Assembly: GCF_000719095.1 (NCBI RefSeq)
Contig: NZ_JOEH01000002.1
Coordinates: 1-64,000, forward strand
Direction: 5' to 3'
Length of the DNA stretch: 64,000 nt
Source: Streptacidiphilus jeojiense
GTDB taxonomy: Bacteria > Actinomycetota > Actinomycetes > Streptomycetales > Streptomycetaceae
Positions 10,801 through 18,282 of the stretch are shown here, piece after piece. The position numbers and the translations under genes are program-made. Numbering within the stretch: the stretch's first letter is position 1; each line of letters starts with the position of its first letter. Below the pieces are notes generated by a model. That model saw only the letters and a program-made list of their open reading frames with translations. It was not told where the DNA came from and did no database searches.

Positions 10801-11375
10801 GCGATCTGGTCGCGGCGGGCAACAAGGCCCTGGTCACCGGGGACATGGGGATCGCCAACACCACCGCGGCGGCGGCCCTGATCTGCGTCTTCACCGGGGA
10901 GGACCCCTCCGTGGTGACCGGGCGCGGCACCGGCATCGACGACGAGACCCATGCCCGCAAGATCGCGGTGGTCCGCGAGGCGCTGGCCCTGCACCGCCCC
11001 GACGCCTCCGACCCGATCGGCGTCCTGGCGGCGGTCGGCGGCCTGGAGCACGCGGCCCTGGCCGGCTTCCTGCTGGGCGCGGCCAGCCTGCGCACCCCGG
11101 TGATCCTCGACGGGGTGATCGCGGGTTCCGCGGCGCTGGTGGCCAAGGCCATCGCCCCCGAGGTGCTGGCGGCCTGCGTCGCGGGCCACCGCTCGGCCGA
11201 GCCCGGCCACAAGGCCGCTCTCGCGAAGCTGGGGCTGCGTCCCCTGATCGACCTCGACCTCCGCCTCGGCGAAGGCACAGGTGCCCTGCTGGCCCTGCCC
11301 CTGGTCCAGTCCGCGGCTCGCGCCATGCACGACGTCGCCACGTTCGACTCGGCCGGGGTCACGGAGAAGCACTGA
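7860..11375 (+). CDS. cobT: fused 5,6-dimethylbenzimidazole synthase (BluB) and nicotinate-nucleotide-dimethylbenzimidazole phosphoribosyltransferase (CobT) with a long disordered N-terminus
   Basis: 1171 residues in three parts. Residues 1-590 are Pro/Ala/Glu-rich and probably disordered, with a run of V-E-P-V-A repeats around 350-400. Residues about 595-810 are a nitroreductase-fold BluB domain (RRDIRNGFRPDPIP, TAPSVGYSQPW), which makes the lower ligand dimethylbenzimidazole from FMN. Residues about 815-1171 are CobT, which joins that base to nicotinate mononucleotide to give alpha-ribazole phosphate; GDHGVHAQG and the likely catalytic Glu1138 in LGEGTGALLALP are present. One chain thus makes and activates the lower ligand of cobalamin. 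The ATG at 7860 has GGAAGGAG about 8 bases before it. Confidence 0.93.
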   Translation: MSDTGHVPTGGTTEQPLATNGAEQSPNGASAPIGEPSARDPFGSDASLGRNQALPQPLGSEVAPPPYTFLDLPDEDDEDELLMPGPQGSWSEPATPREPQPAFQPQVVAQPAAAAPAPALLPEPEPAAPVPAEGTVPAPSWPPLTPPTAPAPAPAVAAASESAPAAAAPVAEQPQQVQPVVAAPRRPLHAGPPIPDPSLMTGQVPVRSLADRGPTAGAESPFTVSSPATPPYGMPAAPAAPTGQHPGPEYLDQPVGAAAALGTAVGTAPVQVEPVPAEPVESTGPAPEPVAVTVPVQMPSPESTLGANPVQPAPVQEPEPVIVPEPRPASSALPVEPVEPVEAAAPVQAAPTPVEPVAAEPIPVEPVAVEPVAAEPIAVEPVAVEPVAVEPVLVEPSPEPAAAPAPAAEPAPQPEPPAAEAEAVPEVEAAEPEARPESSAPQPDAAIPAQGASPEAGGSRISAFMSPPPRQFVMEPVVESVPETVADVSAAAEVEPEVPTGAPAAPGTSESTAQGTGTLSDPVLSPVHPAAEAQPVPELPSQSTAVPVPEQASEPERRVLAVDGSGAAEAGTVQQPEPEPLPPAVPDGPAAPAYDDEMRDAVHRVMRERRDIRNGFRPDPIPHEVLIRVLEAAHTAPSVGYSQPWDFVVIRSAKTRARMHELAERQREVYAETLPKGRAKQFKELKIEAIVETPVNIVVTADRTRGGRHTLGRHTQPQMAPYSAALAVENLWLAARAEGLGVGWVSFFDEQEMVRELGLPEHLDVVAYLCVGYVNEFPAEPELAQAGWAKKRPLSWVVHEETYGRRALPGEEPHSVLQETLRGIRPLDAKALGEAWDRQKRMTKPAGSLGMLEIISAQLCGLSRKCPPPIPEPACVAVFAGDHGVHAQGVTHWPQEVTAQMVANFLAGGAVVNAFAAQLGAEVCVVDVGVASELPPAIDSGRTTGLLPRKVRPGTADMTVEPAMTREEALRAIEVGIETARDLVAAGNKALVTGDMGIANTTAAAALICVFTGEDPSVVTGRGTGIDDETHARKIAVVREALALHRPDASDPIGVLAAVGGLEHAALAGFLLGAASLRTPVILDGVIAGSAALVAKAIAPEVLAACVAGHRSAEPGHKAALAKLGLRPLIDLDLRLGEGTGALLALPLVQSAARAMHDVATFDSAGVTEKH
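8920..9055 (+). repeat. degenerate 15/18-base repeats coding for V-E-P-V-A units
   Basis: The core GTGGAACC(A/C/G)GT recurs at least six times and codes for Val-Glu-Pro-Val repeats in the disordered N-terminus of the BluB-CobT protein. Confidence 0.7.
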
Positions 11376-11396
11376 CCCTCTGCGGGAGTTGCTGTC

Positions 11397-11470
11397 CGCG
11401 CAGTTCCCCGCGCCCCTGGATAGTGCAACTGGCCCAGTTGCAGCACCCTGGGGGCGCGGGGAACTGCGCG
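11397..11470. repeat. nested palindromic element, copy 1
   Basis: Outer arms of 20 bp (11397-11416 and 11451-11470) are perfect inverted repeats built on CAGTTCCCCGCGCCCC. Between them is an inner hairpin TGCAACTGG / CCAGTTGCA. It sits 22 bases after the bluB-cobT stop, so it can act as terminator. Same design as the copies at 19982 and 48552. Confidence 0.9.
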
Positions 11471-11553
11471 ACGAACCATGCACCGCGCCGCACCGTCGAA
11501 CTGAGCGCACCATTCAGCTCATCAGAACCTGCACACGAAGCCCTGGAGCCACC

Positions 11554-12783
11554 ATGCCGCCCGAGAACGACACCACGCCGTACCCGGTCGGTCTCCTCCT
11601 GCAAGGCCGCCGCGTCGTCGTCCTCGGCGGCGGCACCGTCGCCCAGCGCAGGCTGCCCGCCCTGCTCGCGACCGGCGCCGACGTGCACCTCTTCGCCCCC
11701 GAGACCACCCCCTCGGTGCAGGCCATGGCCGACGCCGGCGAACTCACCTGGCATCCCCGCCGCTACGCCGCAGGCGACCTCGCCGGGGCCTGGTACGTGC
11801 TGGCCGCCACCGACGACCCGGCGGCCAACGCCGCCGCCTCCGCCGAGGCCGAGGCCGACCGCACCTTCTGCTCGCGCAGCGACGACGCCTCCGCCGCCAC
11901 CGCGTGGACCCCGGCCACCGGACGCCAGGACGGCACCACCGTCGCGGTCCTCTCCGGCGACCCCCGCCGCTCCGCCGCGCTCAGGGACGCCGTGGTCGCC
12001 GGCCTGCGCGAGGGCACCCTCGCCGCCGCCCACCACCGCGGCCGCACCGCGGGCGTCGCCCTGGTCGGCGGCGGTCCGGGCGACCCGGACCTGATCACCG
12101 TCCGCGGCCGCCGCCTGCTCGCCGAGGCGGACGTGGTGGTCGCCGACCGCCTCGCCCCCCGCGCGCTGCTGGACGAACTGCCGCCCCATGTCGAGGTCAT
12201 CGACGCGGCCAAGATCCCCTACGGCCGCTACATGGCCCAGGAGGCCATCAACAACGCCCTCATCGAGCACGCCAGGGCGGGTAGGTTCGTGGTCCGGCTC
12301 AAGGGCGGCGACCCCTACGTCTTCGGCCGCGGCATGGAGGAACTGCTCGCCTGCCGCGAGGCCGGCGTGCCGGTCACCGTGGTCCCCGGCATCTCCAGCT
12401 CCATCAGCGTCCCCGCGGCCGCCGGCATCCCGGTCACCCACCGCGGCGTCACCCATGAGTTCAGCGTCATCTCCGGCCATGTCGCCCCGGAGGACCCCCG
12501 CTCGCTGGTCGACTGGGACGCCGCCGCGAGGATGCGCGGCACCCTGGTGCTGCTGATGGCGGTGGAGCGCATCGGCGCCATCGCCGCCGCGCTGGTCGCC
12601 GGCGGCCGTGACCCGCAGACCCCGGTCGCCGTGGTCCAGGAGGGCACCACCGCCGGCCAGCGCCGGGTCGACGCCACCCTGGCCACCGTCGCCGAGGTGG
12701 TCGCGGCCGAGGAGATCCGCCCGCCGGCCGTCGTGGTCATCGGCGACGTGGTCGCCGTCAACAACTTGGCAGCCCAGATCTGA
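11554..12783 (+). CDS. cysG: siroheme synthase-like protein: precorrin-2 dehydrogenase domain plus uroporphyrinogen-III C-methyltransferase
   Basis: 409 residues from the ATG at 11554 (GGAG six bases before). The N-terminal 150 residues resemble the CysG/Met8 dehydrogenase-chelatase: a Rossmann start VVVLGGGTVA and LAATDDPAAN with the catalytic-type Asp. Residues about 165-409 are the SUMT domain (VGGGPGDPDLITVRG, RLKGGDPYVFGRG), which methylates uroporphyrinogen III at C2 and C7 to precorrin-2. The enzyme therefore feeds both siroheme and cobalamin. The dehydrogenase part looks shorter than in enterobacterial CysG, so its chelatase role is uncertain. It could also be named cobA. Confidence 0.9.
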   Translation: MPPENDTTPYPVGLLLQGRRVVVLGGGTVAQRRLPALLATGADVHLFAPETTPSVQAMADAGELTWHPRRYAAGDLAGAWYVLAATDDPAANAAASAEAEADRTFCSRSDDASAATAWTPATGRQDGTTVAVLSGDPRRSAALRDAVVAGLREGTLAAAHHRGRTAGVALVGGGPGDPDLITVRGRRLLAEADVVVADRLAPRALLDELPPHVEVIDAAKIPYGRYMAQEAINNALIEHARAGRFVVRLKGGDPYVFGRGMEELLACREAGVPVTVVPGISSSISVPAAAGIPVTHRGVTHEFSVISGHVAPEDPRSLVDWDAAARMRGTLVLLMAVERIGAIAAALVAGGRDPQTPVAVVQEGTTAGQRRVDATLATVAEVVAAEEIRPPAVVVIGDVVAVNNLAAQI

Positions 12784-12800
12784 GCGGGCAGGATCGACCT

Positions 12801-13616
12801 GTGGCCGAACTCATCACCATTGACGATCCCCAGGACCCCCGTCTGCGCGACTACGTCGCCCTGACCGACGTCGAGCTGCGCCGGCGGCGCGAGCCCGAGG
12901 AGGGCCTGTTCATCGCCGAGGGCGAGAAGGTGATCCGCCGGGCCCGGCTGGCCGGCTACCGGATGCGTTCGATGCTGCTGTCGGCCAAGTGGATCGACGT
13001 GATGCGCGACGTCATCGACGAGGTCCCGGCGCCGGTCTACGCGGTGGCGCCGGAACTGGCCGAGCAGGTCACCGGCTACCACGTGCACCGCGGCGCCCTG
13101 GCGTCCATGCAGCGCAAGCCGCTCGCCGCCGCCGCCGACGTGCTGGCCGGGGCGCGCCGGATCGCGGTGCTCGAAGGCATCGTCGACCACACCAACATCG
13201 GCGCCGTCTACCGCAGCGCCGCCGCGCTCGGCATGGACGCCATCCTGCTCTCGCCCGACTGCGCCGACCCGCTCTACCGACGGGCCGTCAAGGTGTCCAT
13301 GGGGACCGTCTTCTCGGTCCCCTACGCCGTGCTTGACCCCTGGCCGCGGTCGCTGGAGACGCTGCGCGAGGCCGGGTTCTCGCTGCTCGCGCTCACCCCG
13401 CACGGCGACTCGGTCCCGTTGTCCGAGGTCTCGCCCAAGCTGCTGGAGCGCTGCGCGGTGCTGCTGGGCTCCGAGGGCCACGGGCTCAGCACCGAGGCCC
13501 TGCGCGCCGCCGACGCCTGGGTCCGCATCCCGATGTCGCACGACGTCGACTCGCTCAACATCGCCGCCGCCGCCGCGGTGAGCTTCTACGCCCTCTCCCA
13601 GCAACCGGTGGGCTGA
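12801..13616 (+). CDS. SpoU/TrmH family RNA 2'-O-methyltransferase
   Basis: 271 residues, GTG start, 17 bases after the cysG-like stop. The three SPOUT motifs are clear: motif 1 with Asn132 (DHTNIGAVYRSAAALG), motif 2 GSEGHGLS (223-230) and motif 3 MSHDVDSLNIAAAAAV (245-260), which build the knotted SAM site. A small N-terminal substrate-binding domain precedes them. Such enzymes methylate ribose in tRNA or 23S rRNA; the target base is not predictable here. Confidence 0.92.
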   Translation: MAELITIDDPQDPRLRDYVALTDVELRRRREPEEGLFIAEGEKVIRRARLAGYRMRSMLLSAKWIDVMRDVIDEVPAPVYAVAPELAEQVTGYHVHRGALASMQRKPLAAAADVLAGARRIAVLEGIVDHTNIGAVYRSAAALGMDAILLSPDCADPLYRRAVKVSMGTVFSVPYAVLDPWPRSLETLREAGFSLLALTPHGDSVPLSEVSPKLLERCAVLLGSEGHGLSTEALRAADAWVRIPMSHDVDSLNIAAAAAVSFYALSQQPVG

Positions 13617-13673
13617 ACCCCCGGAGCCCCCGCAGCCCCCGGTACCTGCGGAACCCCCGCGGCCCCGGAGGCG

Positions 13674-15533
13674 TCAGCCCTGCTGGCCGGCCACCGTGCC
13701 GGTCCCCGGCCAGGTCTCGCTCATCGTCCCGTTGCCCAGCGGGGCGTAGCGGGTGGTGCTGGCCGGGCGGGTGCCGGAGGCGGCGGTGTGCTCCTCGCGC
13801 AGCACCGCTCCGTCGGCGATCCGCCAGGTGCCGGTGGCCTGGGGGTCGCCGGTGGAGGCGTGGGAGGCCAGCAGAACCGGTTCTGCAGCGGAGCCGGCCG
13901 CTGTGCCGGACCCGGCCGCGCCACCGGGCAGCTGGTAGAGCTCGATCAGGTCCTCCGGGACCGCGCCGTCCTGGCGGGTGAGCACCACCACCGCGGCCGG
14001 GTTGCCCCGGTAGCGGGCCGGCAGCACGCTGCTGAGCGCCACTGGCGCGGTGCCCGCCGCCGAGGCGCGGCCGTCCTTGAGGACGACCGTGGAGCCGTCG
14101 CTGGGATCGGGGTAGCTGCGGTCGGCCCAGTCCACGCCGTCGGTGCCGCCGTCCGCCGTGGCCGGTGCGGCCTGCAGTGCGTCCCCCGCCGGGGACGGGG
14201 CGACGGCGGGCACGGCCGCCGCGGGGCGGCTCGCCGCGGTGGTGGGCCGCGGCGGCGACTGCAGGCCCCGGCTGTCACGGTTCTCGCAGCCCTGGGCGGC
14301 GGCGATGGCCAGCGCCACACCCACCGTCACGGTGATGAAGACGATCAGCCGCTGCCGCAGCAGCCGCCGCGAGGAGCCGCCCGGCCGTGCGGCCGGACGC
14401 TGCTGCGATCCGGTCGGCGGGGGAGTGCGCCGGGCTGCGGGCGCCGGTGACGGCGCGGTCGGCCGCGAGTCGTGCCGCTGCTCCGGCCGGACGTCCCGGC
14501 GGGTGTGCTGCTGCGCGTCCTGGCGCGGCGGCTGCGGTTCGCGCATGGTCGGCGGCATCGGACGCCGGGTCGCCGGACGGGCCGGCGGGCGCCCGCCGCC
14601 CTGGGCCACCGCGGGGCCGCTGCCGCCCCGGCCGGGTGCCTGGGCCCGCTGGGTCGCCTCGGCCGGACGGCTCTGCCGGGCCTGCGGCCGCGGCACCTGG
14701 CTGAGGCCGATGGCCGTCCCACGCGCGGTCAGTTCCTTGAGCCGGTCGTGCAGTTGGGCCGTGGTCGGCCGGTCCGAAGGCTCCTTGGCCAGGCAGGCCC
14801 GGACCACCGGCAGCAGCGCGCCGGGGACGTCGCTGAGGTCGGGCTCCTCGTGCACCACCCGGTAGAGCATCACCTCGGAGGTCCCCGAGCCGAACGGGGA
14901 GTCGCCTGTCGCCGCGTAGGCGAGCGTGGTGCCCAGCGCGAAGACGTCGGTGGCGCTGGTCACCGCGATGCCGCGGACCTGCTCGGGGGCCAGGAAGCCG
15001 GGCGAGCCGACGGCGGTGCCGACATGGGTGAGCGTGCTGGCGCCGGTGGACCAGGCGATGCCGAAGTCGATGATCCTGGGCCCCTTGGGGGACAGCAGGA
15101 TGTTCGAGGGCTTGAGGTCGCGGTGCACCACCCCCGCCTCGTGGACGTGGACCAGGCCGTCGGCCAGCGCGGCGCCGATCGCGGTCACCTCGGGCCAGGG
15201 CAGCGGCCCCTCGTCGCCGACCCGTTTGTAGAGCGAGGGCCCGGGCACGTAGGCGGTGGCCAGCCAGGGCCGTTCCACGTCGATGTCGGAGGCGACCAGG
15301 CGCGCGATGCAGCCGCCCCTGATCCGGGCGGCGGCGGCGACCTCGCGGGCGAAGCGGGTGCGGAACTCCTGGTCCTCGGCCAGCTCGGAGCGGATCAGCT
15401 TGAGCGCGACCTTCTGCCCCTTGCGGTCGGAGCCCAGGTAGACCACACCCATACCGCCCGTGCCGAGCCGCCGGTGCAGGCGGTAGGGGCCGACGACTCG
15501 CGGATCCTCCCGCCGGAGCCGCATCATCGCCAC
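13674..15533 (-). CDS. membrane-anchored serine/threonine protein kinase
   Basis: 619 residues. The kinase domain spans about 16-270: glycine loop GTGGMG (24-29), Lys45, HRD 137-139 with K-P-S-N, DFG 156-158, APE 182-184. A Pro/Arg/Gln-rich linker (280-390) leads to one membrane helix (396-414) and an outside part of about 200 residues that shows no PASTA repeat and no domain I recognise. The layout is that of actinobacterial PknB-like receptors with a lone sensor domain. GTG at 15533 is the outermost start; ATGs at 15527 and 15524 are alternatives, none with a strong ribosome site. Confidence 0.92.
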   Translation of the reverse strand: MAMMRLRREDPRVVGPYRLHRRLGTGGMGVVYLGSDRKGQKVALKLIRSELAEDQEFRTRFAREVAAAARIRGGCIARLVASDIDVERPWLATAYVPGPSLYKRVGDEGPLPWPEVTAIGAALADGLVHVHEAGVVHRDLKPSNILLSPKGPRIIDFGIAWSTGASTLTHVGTAVGSPGFLAPEQVRGIAVTSATDVFALGTTLAYAATGDSPFGSGTSEVMLYRVVHEEPDLSDVPGALLPVVRACLAKEPSDRPTTAQLHDRLKELTARGTAIGLSQVPRPQARQSRPAEATQRAQAPGRGGSGPAVAQGGGRPPARPATRRPMPPTMREPQPPRQDAQQHTRRDVRPEQRHDSRPTAPSPAPAARRTPPPTGSQQRPAARPGGSSRRLLRQRLIVFITVTVGVALAIAAAQGCENRDSRGLQSPPRPTTAASRPAAAVPAVAPSPAGDALQAAPATADGGTDGVDWADRSYPDPSDGSTVVLKDGRASAAGTAPVALSSVLPARYRGNPAAVVVLTRQDGAVPEDLIELYQLPGGAAGSGTAAGSAAEPVLLASHASTGDPQATGTWRIADGAVLREEHTAASGTRPASTTRYAPLGNGTMSETWPGTGTVAGQQG

Positions 15534-16035
15534 ATTTCCGTCCCGCCGTCAGGTCCCCGTGCGGGGGCTGTTGTCCCTGCCAGCCGACAGCTTACGGACT
15601 GGGTCGGGCGGTGTGCTGATACGCAACGCAGTGACGATCCGTGGGATTGTCGGATTTCCCCCGGTCGGCTCCGCCCGGGACCCTCCGGTACTGCACCCGC
15701 AGTACCCCCGCCCCGTATCCGGGTGGTACCGGTGCTACCGCTCTGACCTGTGCTTTCACCGTCCCCTCCGGGCTGCTGTCAGGGGTGACCCTGACAGCCG
15801 GGGGACCGGCCCTCCCCCTCCGGTAGTAGTCCCCGGGGAGGACCGTCCTCCTTCCGGATGCCGCAGGGACGGTCCCGGGGCATGACGCCCGGCCAGGGGT
15901 GCCGACCGTAGGTTGGTACCAGCGGTGGGCGGGCAGCTCGTCCCCCGAGGTACTCCGCCCACCGCGACCAGCCAACGATCAAGACCGCCTGCCGACGATG
16001 ACGAAGCAGCAGCCGACGAGAGTGGGAACCAGGCC
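15534..16035. other. 502-base intergenic region with hairpins
   Basis: No convincing gene. It holds a perfect 9-bp hairpin at 15776-15797 and an inverted repeat of nine bases at about 15925-15963. It separates the kinase gene (minus strand) from the small membrane protein gene (plus strand), so both promoters should lie here, but I could not identify them. Confidence 0.5.
15776..15797. repeat. short perfect palindrome CTGTCAGGG-N4-CCCTGACAG
   Basis: Nine-bp arms and a 4-base spacer in the kinase / small membrane protein intergenic region. Size and symmetry would suit a dimeric regulator's operator as well as a hairpin. Confidence 0.5.
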
Positions 16036-16242
16036 ATGTCCGTATACACGGGTGGAACAGCCAGGGGAGGATCAGTACGGCGCCGTCGCCAGTCCGATCG
16101 CGCTCGTACCAGCGAGACCAGGAACCCGCTGATCGCCCTGGCGATCGCGCTCCCGGTCGCCGCACTGCTGGCTTTCGCCTTCGGCGGCTGGTCGCAGTTC
16201 ACCGTGCAGGCCACCTCGGTGCTGCATCTCATCCAGCACTGA
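16036..16242 (+). CDS. small single-pass membrane protein, function unknown
   Basis: 68 residues from the ATG at 16036. A basic N-terminal half (RRRRQSDRAR) is followed by one strong membrane helix at about 33-53 (PLIALAIALPVAALLAFAFGG) and a short outer tail. The reading frame stays open further upstream, but the upstream part has biased composition and no start with a ribosome site. No family recognised. It lies between the kinase gene and the tRNA operon. Confidence 0.55.
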   Translation: MSVYTGGTARGGSVRRRRQSDRARTSETRNPLIALAIALPVAALLAFAFGGWSQFTVQATSVLHLIQH

Positions 16243-16355
16243 GTCCACCGCTGACCGGTGCCCCGCAGACTGCGGCGCCGCGTCCGGACTGTCGGTGAGG
16301 GCAGCCCGGGCGCGGACGCCGCGCACCACGCAACGCACGTGCACGGCATCACGAA

Positions 16356-16385
16356 GAGGGCCCGTCCGCAATCGGACGGGCCCTC
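16356..16385 (-). terminator. terminator of the tRNA operon
   Basis: Perfect 13-bp stem (16356-16368 with 16373-16385), 4-base loop, just past the 3' end of the last tRNA-Val on the minus strand. Confidence 0.85.
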
Positions 16386-16393
16386 AACTGCTG

Positions 16394-16465
16394 TGCGCGA
16401 TACTGGGATTGAACCAGTGACCTCTTCCGTGTCAGGGAAGCGCTCTCCCGCTGAGCTAATCGCGC
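16394..16465 (-). tRNA. tRNA-Val (anticodon GAC), copy 3 of the operon
   Basis: 72 bases. Acceptor GCGCGAT pairs with ATCGCGC, discriminator A. The anticodon arm CTTCC-CTGACAC-GGAAG gives GAC. The T arm CTGGTTCAATCCCAG is standard. CCA is not encoded. Confidence 0.95.
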
Positions 16466-16498
16466 GGGGTGGTACGGACAAGTCCCCGGGGGGACTCG

Positions 16499-16570
16499 TG
16501 CGCGATACTGGGATTGAACCAGTGACCTCTTCCGTGTCAGGGAAGCGCTCTCCCGCTGAGCTAATCGCGC
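16499..16570 (-). tRNA. tRNA-Val (anticodon GAC), copy 2 of the operon
   Basis: Identical in sequence to its neighbours at 16394 and 16644; 33 bases from the next copy. Same anticodon loop CTGACAC. Confidence 0.95.
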
Positions 16571-16585
16571 GGGACACTCGTCGAA

Positions 16586-16630
16586 CGGTGCTGCGGCAAA
16601 CGTTACTGCGGCAAACGGTACTGCGAACCC
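16586..16630. repeat. 15-base tandem repeat in a tRNA spacer
   Basis: Units at 16586-16600, 16601-16615 and 16616-16630 share CGGT(A/G)CTGCGGCAAA with few changes; the third is degenerate at its end. It lies between two identical tRNA-Val genes. Confidence 0.65.
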
Positions 16631-16643
16631 CCGAGGGGGCTGG

Positions 16644-16715
16644 TGCGCGATACTGGGATTGAACCAGTGACCTCTTCCGTGTCAGGGAAGCGCTCTCCCG
16701 CTGAGCTAATCGCGC
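16644..16715 (-). tRNA. tRNA-Val (anticodon GAC), copy 1 of the operon
   Basis: Same 72-base sequence as the other two copies; first Val gene in transcription order, downstream of tRNA-Cys. Confidence 0.95.
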
Positions 16716-16753
16716 ATGAGACCCCGAGTGGCGTGCCACTCAAAACCTCGCTG

Positions 16754-16824
16754 AGGTGGAGACGGGATTTGAACCCGTGTAGACGGCTTTGCAGGCCGTT
16801 GCCTCGCCTCTCGGCCACTCCACC
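16754..16824 (-). tRNA. tRNA-Cys (anticodon GCA)
   Basis: 71 bases. Acceptor GGTGGAG pairs with CTCCACC and the discriminator is U, as expected for Cys. The anticodon loop CTGCAAA gives GCA. CCA is not encoded. Confidence 0.95.
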
Positions 16825-16854
16825 GAGCAAGGGCCAACCTGCAACCCTCAACCG

Positions 16855-16927
16855 AGCGGACGACGGGATTCGAACCCGCGACCCTCACCTTGGCAAGGTG
16901 ATGCTCTACCAACTGAGCCACGTCCGC
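16855..16927 (-). tRNA. tRNA-Gly (anticodon GCC)
   Basis: 73 bases. Acceptor GCGGACG pairs with CGTCCGC; anticodon loop TTGCCAA gives GCC; T arm GCGGGTTCGAATCCCGT. First gene of the minus-strand operon Gly-Cys-Val-Val-Val. Confidence 0.95.
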
Positions 16928-16987
16928 ATGATCTCCAATGTGCTTCCCGCCCGACTTTCCGCGGTCCGCTTCCTGGCGACGTGTTGA

Positions 16988-17015
16988 ACTTTAGCGGATT
17001 CCGGGCCCAGCTCAA
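16988..17015 (-). promoter_or_regulatory. promoter of the tRNA operon
   Basis: On the minus strand TTGAGC (17010-17015), a 16-base spacer and TAAAGT (16988-16993) form a vegetative-type promoter about 55 bases before tRNA-Gly. Confidence 0.5.
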
Positions 17016-17143
17016 ATTCCGTATCCCGGCAGCGTGCCGTGCTGACCCCGCGATGACCTGCGGACAGGCGTCCCGACCACCCGTTACCTAGACTGCGGCA
17101 GCGCGGAGACCCCGCGCCCCCCGGACAGAATCCCGAGCCAACC

Positions 17144-18226
17144 GTGACCTCAACCGAGTCCCTCCTTCCGCCGATGGCCCGTTTCGACGGTCTGGTCGCC
17201 ACCGGGCTGCTGGACGTCACCGACGATCCGGCGGCGCTCGACGGCTCCGGATTCTGGGCCGTGGTCGCCGATTTCGAGGGCCGGCTCACCTGCGCCCGCT
17301 TCGCCGAGGTCCGACCGGCCCGGTCCGCCGGCGCCGGCCCGCAGGCGGCCGGTACCGAGACGGCCGGGCCGTCCTGGGTCGGCCCGGCCCGCACCGCCTG
17401 GACCAGTTCGCTGGACCGCGACGGCTATCTGGCCGGGGTGCGCCGGATCCGCGAGCAGATCGCCGCCGGCGAGGTCTACCAGGCCAACCTCTGCCGGGTG
17501 CTGTCCGCGCCGCTGCCCGACCCGGCCCGCGCCGACGTCGACGCCCTCACCGCCCGGCTGGCCCGCGGCAACCCGGCCCCCTATGCCGGAACGGTTCGCC
17601 TCCCGGCCCAGGGCGTCGAGGTCGCGACCGCCTCGCCGGAGCTCTTCCTCGAACGGGAGGGGGACACCGTCCGCTCCGGCCCGATCAAGGGCACCGGCCG
17701 CACCGAGGACGACCTGCTGGAGAAGGACTTCGCCGAGAACGTGATGATCGTCGACCTGGTCCGCAACGACCTGGGCCGGATCTGCGCCACCGGCAGCGTC
17801 ACCGTCCCGGACCTGTGCGCGGTGGAGAAGCACCCCGGCCTGGTCCACCTGGTCTCCACGGTGCAGGGCCGGCTGCGGCCCGGCGCCGGCTGGCCCGAGG
17901 CCATGGCCGCGACCTTCCCGCCCGGATCGGTCACCGGGGCGCCCAAGTCCAGTGCGCTGCGCATCATCCGCGCCCTGGAGACGGTTCCGCGCGGCCCCTA
18001 CTGCGGCGCCGTCGGCTGGGTGGACGCGGACCGGCGCCGGGCCCGGCTCGCCGTCGGCATCCGCACCTTCTGGCTGGACCGGGACGACCCGGCCGGACCG
18101 CAGGTCCGCTTCGGCACCGGGGCCGGCATCACCTGGGGCTCCGATCCGCAGCGGGAGTGGGACGAGACCGAACTGAAGGCCGCACGGCTGCTCGCGGTAG
18201 CGTCTGAGGCACCAACGCCGCAGTAG
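17144..18226 (+). CDS. pabB: aminodeoxychorismate synthase component I (chorismate-binding enzyme)
   Basis: 360 residues, GTG start. The chorismate-binding core is complete: PIKGTGR (180-186), ENVMIVDLVRNDLGR (199-213), FPPGSVTGAPK (258-268), with Lys182 of PIKGT in the place of the lysine that marks PabB. It converts chorismate to 4-amino-4-deoxychorismate with ammonia from a partner glutaminase. No glutaminase (PabA) gene is adjacent. The next gene, pabC, completes p-aminobenzoate for folate, which supports this name over anthranilate or isochorismate synthase. The N-terminus is short compared with full-length PabB (about 450). Confidence 0.88.
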   Translation: MTSTESLLPPMARFDGLVATGLLDVTDDPAALDGSGFWAVVADFEGRLTCARFAEVRPARSAGAGPQAAGTETAGPSWVGPARTAWTSSLDRDGYLAGVRRIREQIAAGEVYQANLCRVLSAPLPDPARADVDALTARLARGNPAPYAGTVRLPAQGVEVATASPELFLEREGDTVRSGPIKGTGRTEDDLLEKDFAENVMIVDLVRNDLGRICATGSVTVPDLCAVEKHPGLVHLVSTVQGRLRPGAGWPEAMAATFPPGSVTGAPKSSALRIIRALETVPRGPYCGAVGWVDADRRRARLAVGIRTFWLDRDDPAGPQVRFGTGAGITWGSDPQREWDETELKAARLLAVASEAPTPQ

Positions 18227-18282
18227 CCCGAGCTGCAGCAGCCGGGGCTGAGGTGTCCGAAGCCACAGAGGGAGAGCCCACC

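Noticed and set aside
13617..13673. Terminator in the C-rich stretch between the methyltransferase and the kinase gene
   Set aside because: Repeated CCCCCG units allow several weak pairings, but I found no single strong stem.
16394..16927. tRNA cluster as integration site of a mobile element
   Set aside because: No integrase, no partial tRNA copy beyond the complete genes, and normal core genes on both sides.
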